A stretch of 64,000 bases of DNA from Eleginops maclovinus (taxonomy: Eukaryota > Chordata > Actinopteri > Perciformes > Eleginopidae), in NCBI RefSeq assembly GCF_036324505.1, contig NC_086363.1, positions 13,034,653-13,098,652 on the forward strand. The letters are read 5' to 3'. Positions within the stretch are counted from its first letter, which is position 1; every line of letters starts with the position of its first letter. The notes beneath the pieces are model-generated. The model saw nothing but the letters and a program-made list of their open reading frames with translations. It was not told the DNA's origin and did not search any database. The position numbers were made by a program, and so were the translations under genes. Positions 50,517-61,888 of the stretch are shown here, piece by piece.

Positions 50517-51358
50517 TAGGGCTGCACAATTAATCGAATTTTAATCACGATCACGATTTTGGCTTCCCACGATCAAAATCGCGTGATCGAGCGATATTTT
50601 AAATGTGTCATTCGGTTCATAGAACGCTCAGTATCAACGTTTTTTTCCAAAGCCAATCTAGCGCCTCTAGCGAGTGATGGAGAAAACAAACCTCGTATAC
50701 AATACAATACACAATACTGGGTTTTCGTTTTAAAACGGAGGCTTATGGAAACGCTGCTGGCCCCGGGGCTGCTGATTAGTGTGGACAGGCAGAAACGCAG
50801 ACTTTTGGAAACGCTAACGTAGGCACCCATGAGCGCTTTCTGATTGGGTCTTATCAATCACGAGTATCCTTCTCTGATTCGTCACGCTCCTACCATGTGA
50901 CCCTTCCTTACCCGGAAAAATTCAAATCAGCTGGGTATCGGGTCGGATCAGCCTTGACTACCAGTGGTAAACATGGATAACGAAGTAAAAGCGCTGTTTA
51001 CCTTGTTGTCTGTGGTAGCAGTTGTTGTGCAGGTAAATTCTGCATTTTATAATGCTGCAACTGCAACCAGCACGCGCATGCCCAGTATGCGTGAATGGTC
51101 ACATTTTCGTTTTAAAACTCCGGATTAGAACGAAAACGCAGTAGTGTGGACGAGATATAGACCTATTTTATTTTGATGCACAAATGTGAACAGTAGCAGG
51201 AATGTAGCACCTCGATGTGAAAGCAGTAATAATGAGCCTATGTGTCAATAAAAAATGTTTTGGTTCAAATCTAACAAATAATCGTGATAATTAATCGTGA
51301 TCTCAATATTGATTAAAATAATCGTGATTATCATTTTGGCCATAATCGTGCAGCCCTA
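50517..51358. mobile_element. non-autonomous hAT-type transposon (842 bp) with a perfect 8-bp target duplication
   Basis: The termini are TAGGGCTGCAC at both ends, fitting YARNG, and the perfect direct 8-mer CTATAGTG flanks them at 50509-50516 and 51359-51366. Both subterminal regions are rich in AATCGTGATT-like motifs, as in widespread fish hAT elements. The central part carries a second set of inverted termini and a short start-codon frame (see 50716-51142). No hAT transposase remains. It sits 268 bases after an MDGA2 splice donor. Confidence 0.9.
50716..51142. mobile_element. inner element nested inside the 842-bp hAT transposon
   Basis: The left end ACTGGGTTTTCGTTTTAAAA and the reverse-complemented right end ACTGCGTTTTCGTTCTAA are imperfect inverted repeats. 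Inside, 50973-51032 is an open 20-codon frame starting MDNEVKALF and ending in CAG before GTAAAT, which looks like a small first coding exon with its donor. A PIF/Harbinger-type origin is a guess; no 3-bp target duplication is clear, so the borders are approximate. Confidence 0.5.
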
Positions 51359-52082
51359 CTATAGTGCCTCTTCCAGTATGGATACCTTTGCAATGGTATG
51401 GAAGTGAATATGCTTTAGAATGAAATCAAAGAACTTAAAATAAATATTTTGTGAAATGAAACGAGTCCTGCAAGTCTTCAAAACAAGTCTCCCTATAAAC
51501 AGAGACATCTGCAGCACAGACGTTTAGTGCTGATCAGTGAGAAAAATATAAAAGCCTTACAGCCCAATATAGCAGCGTTCCATATTTATGCTTTGAAATA
51601 AAATGTAGTCATTCAGAGGCAGGGCATCCGAAGAGACCCCTGAGGTCTCCTGAGAATGTTAATTAAGCTAAAACGCGTTTATTATCCCATCAACTGCAAG
51701 GGGCACCTCTCTACTTTTAAAGTATCAGTTCGACAAACGGTGAAGGCTCATTAGCATTCATTAAAGAAAAACAGTGATTCAATGTTATTGTTTTTATTGA
51801 TCGGGCATTGATTGTCCTATTTCACCTCGCATGTGGGTCGAAGAGTGCCGAGACAGGAGAGCCGCTGCCCTTTCATCACAGTCGCCTCAGATAAACTTTC
51901 AACAACCAGGAGTTTGTATCCAACGAGTAATAGCTGTGTTTTAATCAGCTATATCAAGGAAAGATATGTAGTCATTCTGACGGCCATTCATCTTAAAACA
52001 ATTCTGCTAATTCTGAAAAAAATCAAGTGGTTGTGCTTTTAAGAAATCTGTAAAAGGCTTCCTTAAATGTTCACTATTGCTA

Positions 52083-52310
52083 GTCTTGTTCTATTACATT
52101 TTACATTAGATGTTATTGAGCTGCCGCCAGCTTACAGTACATACACTTACATACTATAGATGTCATGCCTATAGGAACAATTTTGTGGTTAGGTATCTTG
52201 TCCAAGGACACTACGACTGCAGTGGCTGGGATTTAACCACTGACCCTCTGATTGGTTGATCGGCGCATAATTCCCCATTAGCCCGCTGAGTCACAGCTGC
52301 TCTCCTCTCC
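52083..52310 (+). repeat. decayed teleost repeat with TTGTCCAAGGACAC motif
   Basis: Begins near TTACATTTTACATTAGATG and contains GTATCTTGTCCAAGGACACT, GGGATTTAACCACTGACC and GAGTCACAGCTGC in the order seen in a common fish repeat. It may belong to the same broad group as the repeat at 43120. Confidence 0.68.
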
Positions 52311-55300
52311 TCCTCCTCTTCAGACTTCCTCAGTAGCACTCAATCCTGTCTTTCTTTTAAATACCATCAAATGATTAGATTTTTTTTAAATCTATATAAA
52401 TCTAATATCATCAATGATCTTAATTTGTCGCCAAGCATCACATTTTCAGTCACAGAGGAACAATCCAAACATATTTTGCAGTGAACAAGCTCACTCTCTC
52501 TAGTCCTTGACACGTTTCCAGTAAGCGCAGGTTCAGTTGATGCATTGTAGATCGGAAACACTGGCCTTTTTCTTTTTAAGGGGCCTTTCCACTGCCCATA
52601 TTTTCTTTCCTGTCTCTGTCTTATTCTTTCCCTATCCTTGTGTCTGTTTATGTGGACTGACACGGGCAAAGGTTGTGGAATGGAAAGTTGTTTGGAAAGC
52701 TCCTTGAAGGCCTGAGCGTAGCAGCAGAGCAGGGGCCGGGTGTATCACAGTAGCTGACAGTCAGAGGCCTTGTTCCCTCCGTGCACCATTTCACCTTGGC
52801 TGCACTAAAGAGCCGCAGGAGCAGACGTGGAGTGAAGCCAGATAACACACCAGAAACACACCAGAGGATAATCAGAGAGCAAGGATCCTCAATGAGCATC
52901 ATTTTGAGGTCAGCGTTTTCATGCTGTTGATGCACTAAAATTGTACACTTGTGTATTTTATGTGTCATAATAAGATACAATTATTTATTTTTTTGCTCCC
53001 CCTTCCCTGGGCTGAAATTCACATGCTACAGCAGCAAAAACACACACCAAAGCCCCTTTTCACACATGAACTGCAACCATGACATTATCTAGATATCACC
53101 CAGAGCTGTATGTGAGATTGAAAAGGTCTGAATCATTCGGATAGGATATAATGCCAACTTTACCTTCCAGCTCCCTAATACTAATGTAATGGATTATTGA
53201 GCCCGTGTATGAATATAGCAGCTAATTTTCTTGAGGATTCATGAATAGTGAAAGTGGTCACTTTAATGCTATTTTTACTGTGGCTGGCGCAAAATCGTAA
53301 GAAAATATACATGGTAAGGGTGAAAAAAGGGGTCGTTGATATGAGAGGCAGAATAAACATCTTTAATTGGAAATATATGAGATTTGGGATTTTTGGTTGA
53401 TAAGGCCAAACATTGCTATGTTTTTTATTTTCAAATTACAAACCGGCTACATGACCGCTGTTTCATTCCAAAAATGAAAATGCTTTTGAAATGGTCAATT
53501 TCCTGTTGTGTGCCAGATGTGTGAAAGGCAAACGACCTGATTAAGAGGTGAAAAAAGAGACAAAAACCTTTTTGAATTAAAAAAACAAACAGAAAACTGT
53601 TTCAGAAACTAGATAAATGACATTAATAAGCATATGCAATAATACATTCTGGTTCCTGAGACTACAGTATATAAAATGTAAAAGTAAGCATTTGTACAAC
53701 AATTTTATACATGCCATTTATAAAATAACGGTTTTATACAAAAAAAGTTATATTCTACGTTTGCAAAGTAATCATCAACAGGCATCTTCTTTGTTTACCA
53801 TGCAATTACATCAACAAACGAGGAGTTAATGACAACATGTAGAAAAAATGAATATCATTAAGCAGACATGTTTTGATTTCCACACAGTAGTGCTTTGAAT
53901 TGCTATCCTGATGGTGTCCTTGCATCTGGCCTTGTAACACAGTGTGTGTGTACTTCATTAGTTAGCATTGTGCTTTACTGCAGCAAAAGCACATCATCAT
54001 TCCTCCTGAGCAATGTTACAGCTGTCCCCTGGGGCTGGATTTAATTGATGGGCCTCCGCAGTACGTGCTATTTTTAGTGGTTTGCAGCTAAGATTTTTAA
54101 TTAGTATTAAAATAGGTGTTTCTTAGCTGGACCTCCCAACAACAACAGCACCTTGAATTATGTTTGCCGTAGTCTTTTCAGATGAATCTCGCATGCGTGT
54201 CACTGTTTTTATCTGTCTAAAAAAATGCTGGAGGTTATATTGGACTGCACCATTACTAAGAAGGGGGAGTTCTCTGTACCAGACACAAGACCTCAGCAAT
54301 TTATATAAAGAGGCTTATAACCTGAATCCTCGTTTTGACACTCACTTCCTCGGTTTTCTTCTCAGAAAGTGTATTTGCCTCTGCTTCCTGGAATCAACGT
54401 TCATGTTTACAGTGTTTTTAAATAAACACTTGAGATCTTATTCACATACTGAGGTTCATTAGTTCAGAGTGTTTTGAACACGGCATTCTTCACAAAGGTA
54501 GCCTGAGTCACTTTCAATGAAAGGACAAAAATGGAAATAAGAAAAGCTAAATGTTCACAGATAACACAGCAAACATCTTCTGTAGACTGTGACCAGCAGA
54601 TGTAAACAGGACCTGACCTGCACAGCCCAAAAGAGCTGATATAAAGCACTCAAAGCTAACATATTTACAAAGCTCTGAAGTCCATCTAAACACATTTTAT
54701 ACCTGCTGACACTTCAGTTGTGTTTGTTTGCCGTTAGGTCTGTGGGGAAGGTCTCTGCAAAGTTAATAAAGAACCTTGCCCAACTCCTACACTCATTGAT
54801 TTTAAGCTTAAGATGCTCTCTTTTTTCCTACAGGGGAGTCATTTCTGTGTTTTCATTTAATTTCAGCTGCATTAATTTTCCTGCAGCATCTAATGTTTCA
54901 TTGAGTGACTGATCGAGGAGGGCTTACCAGTTCTGCAGGGCTAGCTTATTGCACGCTCAGAGAGTTCATCGACCATGGCCAGCACAACATATCAAATAGA
55001 GATTCAGAGAGGAGGCAGTCAGGGGGAAAATGTGACCGACCAAAACAGAAACCGTTTTTTCAAAAGGGCATTCATTATTGCTATGTAAAGCCTGCTGCTT
55101 ATGAATCAACACAAGTAATAAGCAGTCAACATTTTTCCAAATACATATCTGTATAAATTAAATGCTGCTGAAATGGTAAAAAAAAAATCAGTAATCAACT
55201 ATTTAATTCCAGTGTTATCCTATGTTTTATACTGTTTGTTGGACAAACCAAGCAATTTGAAGACTCCACCTTGAGCTCTGTGACCCTGTGATTTTGTGGA

Positions 55301-58300
55301 CTAAATGTGCTATTCACTCAAATAATTTAAATGAAAAATAATCATTGGTTCCTACCTTAATATTAATCTGCTAAAGGAATCCCAGCACAACTCCCCCCAC
55401 CCCCCCACTGATAAACAGCACAATCATCAAAGTCAATAATTGGTGCCCAAACATAGAGGTGGTCAAATTAACTGGGAGAGAGCGAAACCGAATGACTTGA
55501 GCTGATGGACAAATGGAAAACAAATTGCTGTGCCTTAAACCTGCTCAGCCCAGGTCAGCATTTACCGTACAGGTTGTGATAAAAGACCACTTTAACAACT
55601 TGCTTTAAAATGGTCTGAACAAGCCGGGCAAAGCTGAATAAATTGAGAGGCAATTCAGAAAAAATGAAATAAAAATATGCAGCCAAGATATTCTTCCGGA
55701 GTTTACAGAAAAGAAACAACACTTTGTACCGTTTGTCCATATGCTAATGTTGTGCGCAAGATATTAATGTTGTCTGCCTAGTCAGCCAGTACCACTTTGT
55801 CAGCGCCTGTGAAATAGTAAGAATCAGGGTTATGCATATTTTGTGAAAGAACAACCCACTGGACTGTAGATATCACTTTACTGAAGCTTTCACACAGCCC
55901 CACTGCTCCCTGATATTTCTCACTACATTCCCTCAAAAGAAGGATTAGAATAAGACAATAGCCTCTTTATGTGTTGTTATCTTACACAGCCCTTTCTCTA
56001 CGGTGCCATTGCCGAAGCCAGAGAATTTTAATCAGGACACTGTGTTTGTCGGCACATGTGCTAGAGTCTGAGCCTGAATCATTTTTTGGCAGCAGGAGCG
56101 TTCATCTTGATCCGAGACCTGTGAATATGTGTGTCCATTTCTTTGTGTGCTCATGCGTACGAGGGGAAACAAAAATAGAGACTGCCCATTGGGTTCAAGC
56201 GCATGCTTATGCATGAACACACTCTGCACCAGCGAGGTCCTGACTCACACACACACATGTCAAAGGCTTAACTTCTCTTGGCGTACGCCTCCTCAGCTGT
56301 GCAACGCCGTGCAGCAGCATGCTGCTCAAGGTCGACTTGTGGAAGTGCCTCTGCTTTATGTTTGCCTTCCATCGATGGAGTTCATGAAGGGGCTCGGAGA
56401 CCAAACAGCAGCTGATCGTGTTTGATCAGCGGCCATGCTGGCTTTCTTTTATCCAGTCGGTCAGTATAACTGGCACTTCCTTTCTCATCAGGTGTCCAAT
56501 TCGTGCCGCCCTGCTGCAAGGTGCCTGAGTAAATGTGTGTGCTGAGCAAGAGAGGACAGAGTGACTCGCAGAAACACGGAACATGGTGATAAACATGGAG
56601 TTTTTACTGAGGCTGAGGCAGTTATTATTAGCTCATTTATCCTTTCATTACTGTTTTTTTGCAACCTGTGCCTGTAATTAGAAAGCTTGGAGAAGCTCTT
56701 TTAAAGTAACTACATTATACATTTGGGTATACAAAGGGAAGTGCGTAGGAAGGGGTTCTCAGGAGATCCTATCGATTAGTGGGTTCAGCAGGAGGAAGCC
56801 GGTTCTGAAAGCAGGTTCAGTGGGTTGAATTATGACACATACTGAACAAAGATATAATTGCCACCTGGTAGAGAATCTCGTAGTTATAGACTGTGCATTA
56901 AGGTTGTTACATGGCAGATATGAAGTTTACAATAATAATGTGGGAAGGTTTACCACCTACACTTTTTAGGCTTAAATTTAAACCGTCATTTTCTAACTAT
57001 TTGAGCTAACCCTTTTAAAGCAGTTTTTAGGGTGAGAACTGACCTACTGTATGTGTAAACGAAGCGCTATCTTTGGTCTTATAAAACAAATTATGTTAGC
57101 TTAAGATTAGCGACTGAGCTTTGCAAGTACCTTTTAAATTACAACCACATATAAATAAGTAAGTTAGTAAGCCTAGCGGGCTAACATGATACATTTAGAG
57201 CAGAGAAACACACTGTTGAATCCATTCCTCACACTTAAACTCCTGTGCTTTTTGTTATAGAAATGCTGAAAATAAACATTTCCCTCACCGCAAACCTATT
57301 AACACTGCTTTAATATGTGATAATTCCACATTTTGCCAGACCTGTTGCGCACAGTTACATCTATTAAGCTAGGTTAAGGTTAAGCAAACTGATAAAAAAA
57401 ATTCCTACACGTTTTGGACTTTTAGACACAAATAAATGAGGATACAAAACAACGTATAGCTCTTTAGTCAGAGTTCTTATACCTTCCATTTGGAGCTTAT
57501 TCGATGTCCACGTTAAAAATTGAGTTCAAGCAATACAAAAGCTGTCACGACTTCTTGTTCCTCAGTTTTTTTTACTATAAACCGTATTGTGCCAGCAATG
57601 GCTAAGGAAAACCACCTTGGTATCTCAGAATGATGTGATACTATGACACGAAGTAATGTATTATACAATCTTCGGATAAAATGTATGTAGACAAAGATAT
57701 ATGTGCCTTGGCTCTAAAGTGCTTTTGGATGTAAATGCCCTGCTGTGATGAATGGTGTGATACAGCCACGGTGAGTTATCTGAGCCTTGTTTGAATCCGG
57801 ACAGGGTGAATCAGCACATTATGTGTACATTATGTAAATGTTTGCTGCTTTGGTTAATGGAGGTAAAGCCAGATCACGACTGCCCATTACTCTTTCAAGG
57901 ACTTTCTCAGGGGAGGGGCGCTTAATCAGAGTAGTGGAGTCAACCTCATCTCTAGCCTCTGTTTTTCTCCCCATCAAGTGCTTAAAACCTACTAGTGAGT
58001 TTATGTATGCTAATTTGATTATCTTAGAATTTCAGTCTTTTCCTTTTTGTTTTCCTAACGGTTACTCGAGAGGAAAGGCCACGGATGATTTACTGACTGC
58101 TCGTCATTTATTTTGTTGTCAATATGTTAGAATATGGACAACAACATCCACATTGCAAGATCCAGCAAAACAGTCTCAATAATGTATAATACCAGAGATC
58201 TTTAGAACCACAAAGTGTTTAATGATTGTCTGCAAACCGTATGATATTGCTAAAAGAAGTCTCAAAGGGGAGCGAGGTCTTGACTTTTTCAGAAGGCAAA

Positions 58301-61300
58301 AATGTGTGAAAAATATGTTTCAAACAATTATGATGCAGAGCTTTGGTTTTGAAGTACAACCAAAGAATACAAAGGAGAACAAATAAATTAAATAGTTGTT
58401 TACTGATTTTTCTGGAGTGTTATATGAGGTGATGGAAAAGAAAAAGAGAATCTGTAAGGATTTATAAAATGTGACATCAAAAACAGGATGTTGCAGCAGT
58501 ATATCAGTTAAAGAAGGAAATGGTTATTCATACTTCATTGACAGAAGTCTGTGTGCTTGAATATCAGAGATTGATTATCTCACCAACCCCTGGAAAAAGC
58601 TTGAAATGTATGTAGCTGGAGACACAATTAAGTGAAGATACATAACATAACCTTGGTCGTTCATATTTAATGGGGATTTGACTTCATTGAGCCAATAACA
58701 TCTTCATGGGAGACTAAACACTCATGATGAGTTGGCTGTCGCATTGCTGATGTAACTGCGTGCAAACACTCACTGTGTAATCTAAGAAGCAGCAGTGCTC
58801 GCACATACCGAAGAACATACACTGTTTGCCAAGATGTATAAATGCCAATGTATCCATTTCTGTAATAAAATGTGCACTCCTCCATCAGAAATTTGAATAA
58901 GCGTCGTCGACAATGCAGATGAATAACTCATGAAATGTCTTGGTCTTTTCAACAACAACACAACAGGTGGAATAACTGAATAGATATCACTTTTGAAAAA
59001 AAAAAAGGCCTTTGACATCAAAAGAAATGTGAATAATTAACTTATTTGTTTTAGAAACTGCTTTCACATCATCATTCGAGCAAGATATCCTAACTTTGGT
59101 TCGTCTTTGTCCGGACCAAACAATGGAGAAGGTCATTACTCTGAAACCAGAAACTAACTCTATGTTGTCGCTGGTGCTTCGCCTCCAACTCTAATGGTTG
59201 GTTTCTAGGTGTTGTTGTTTAGATCAGTGGTCTTGCCTGTTTTTCAGGGAGATGGATTAGACAAGAGATGGGATGAGGCAGATGGCACTGTCTAAAGGAG
59301 AGGATGAAGAGGAGATTCATGACTCCTCACCCCTTAAAATACACTCACACATACCCAGAGCAGAAGTGGACATCGTTATTGTTTCCTTATCCCTATCTCT
59401 GGGAGCAAGTGAGGGGTTTGCGGGCCCTGATTCGAAACTACTGACGTGTGACCTGTGCAATGGCCCAGTGAGCTCAAGGCGAAAACACATTCAAATAGAC
59501 ACAACATGAGCAGAAAAAAAACATCCACACCAATATGAGGATATACAGGATCGTCGATTTAAAGACACATGGTTAACATATAGAAAAAACATTCCAAGAA
59601 GCTCAAAAATAAACAGAAACTGTTTCCAGGGCGAACAAAAAAAGTGTTGCACATGCCCTTATATAATACCTTATATTTAAGGTTAATAGACTAATTGAAG
59701 TTGTTTATCGGTCACTGTGATGACTCAGATATAACAATAAGGCTAAAAGGCTAATAGCAAAAGGCTAATAGCAGGTATTTGCAATGATATCTAAACCATG
59801 TTATCACAATGTTGGAATAAGCCCCAAAAAAATGTATGCTCATTTTCCAACACCACCTTTTTGTAAATGCTGCACCTGTGTTTTCGAGTTGGTGAAGATG
59901 TGTCTTCATTTGCATTTGTTGTGTCTATAGCATGTTTTCTTAATTAGCAGTGTGTTGAGCTTTTAGTGCCATCTTAGCATCTCTGTTTATCGCACATCAT
60001 CCACGTGTACACAAACATACACTCACATTGGCCGTGTACACCCACACCCAGTGTTTCTCCAGAAACAGCATAATTGCAACAGCACTGTCACTGAGGTATA
60101 TGGAGGTGCAGCAGTCCTAAGTGGGCTGCGACTTTCCGGACAGATCGGCTGCAGCTCTTAAAGGAACAGTTTAAACAGTGCAGTTAACGTGCAGGATGAC
60201 TTTATCTGGCTAGAGGGTAAAAACATCTGCTTTTAAACCAAAACATCTATTTGCATAGATTTGACTTCAAGCGATGAGGACTAATCAAAAGTCCTCTATT
60301 AAGCTCTGGAGGTTTGTTTATAGCACAAATTAAATGCTTTAGATCCATACTGCAAATTATCTTAATCATTTTTGTTGTTTATAATACATTAGCAGTCAGT
60401 CACTCGAGGGGGAAAGCCTACTTTACAATACATTAGAGAGTCTTAGAGAAAAAAGACCATTGTCGTCTGTATCCGATTAGGCTACACTGCTGCTACTAAC
60501 AATACAGTATACTGCATTGAATCACAACCACACCATTAACTCCATTCTGCATTGCTACTTTAATTGCCAGTAATTACACTTAACCAGGCCTGATGGCTGT
60601 GGCCTGTGAGATGGAGTTAGTTACCATTACCATAATGCTCAATGCATTTACTATGATAGCTGGAAAGAGGAAGAGAAATAGAGGAGTGTTTATGTGAAAG
60701 GGAATGGAGAAGTCAAGCAAATGAGATTGGATAGAAAACAAGCGAGAAAATAAGCTTTCTCCCCTCCTCCCGCAGAAGAAATTTAAGTTCAAGTTAACGC
60801 AGGAATGCGGAAATTCTTAATGAATTATTCAGTTTTTACTCAGTGCCACAGATGCATGCCAAAAAGCAACCATGGCAGAGGTGGTTAGTTGCCCTTTATA
60901 AACCTTAACCCAACGTGACCAAACTCTTCCTCACTGTGCAGCCTTAATAATCCCCTTTACAGTGTATTAAACCAGATGTCTCGAGCCCTGGCGAACTGAC
61001 CCACTGAAATATATGTTTAAAACTCCAAATACTAAAGCCTGTTTTTGTATTAACATGTACCCAAGACATAAACGCATAAAGCCACCACACCCTTTAAACC
61101 TGCAATGATGTATTAGTACACCACCATGAATTGGACTCTCCTTGATGTTGGACCGATGCAGCCGGAACAAAAACCTTGCTTCATTAGTTGTTTTTCCATT
61201 TAGAATTGATATGCCTGTGACATTCATTTCGTTACAGAACTAGGTAATCAGGTGTGTTTTCAAAAGCATGTGAGCAATGTTTGCATATTGTTATTTCTCT

Positions 61301-61432
61301 TTCATTGCTCTCACTTCAAGCGTTACATTTTTAATCATTCTTATTAAAAATACATGGACATAGTGGTTTAAATGCGTGCCACGATGGCAATCTTTGTATT
61401 GAGTGCACAACCTTCGTGACAATAACCCAAAT

Positions 61433-61888
61433 GCTAAATGATTTTTCAAAACAGATCTATTTGACATGTTACTCGCTTAAATGTGCAAATGTGCTTTCTT
61501 TTTGTCATAGTGCCTGTGTTGCAGCAACTCTTTTCACCCTCTGTCTGAAACCAGAGCCCAGTCTGCTCTGATTGGTTAGCTGGCAGGCGCTGTTGGGTTT
61601 AGAAAACGGCTTAGAGATGTGTTAGAAAAGTCCTGCTTCTTGGCCTATCACGTACAATGTGTTGGAGCGCCAGCCAATAGAAGTGTGAGTGTTGCATAGA
61701 GATGTCACTATGTTACAGAAGTAAACAAATAAGTCCAATCAAGGCATTTCAGGCAGGGTGGGGGGAAGTGTGTGGAAGAGAAAGTCTCTCCGGAGGGGAA
61801 TTTGGGTTTTTAGCCATTGCAGACCATTTACATGCACAAAAAGCTATTACACACTACAGGAAAGGGAAAACCCCCAAGAAGTTTAAAA
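61433..61888 (-). repeat. dispersed repeat, copy B, inverted relative to copy A
   Basis: Reverse-complement relative of 4395-4855, with the 54-base identical block at 61528-61581. It is bracketed by a perfect 12-base direct repeat, AATAACCCAAAT, at 61421-61432 and 61889-61900, which could be a target-site duplication. Copy A shows no comparable flanking repeat. Confidence 0.88.

Noticed and set aside
60049..60180. CAGTGTTTCTCC resembling a hAT end
   Set aside because: No matching inverted terminus or target duplication was found nearby.
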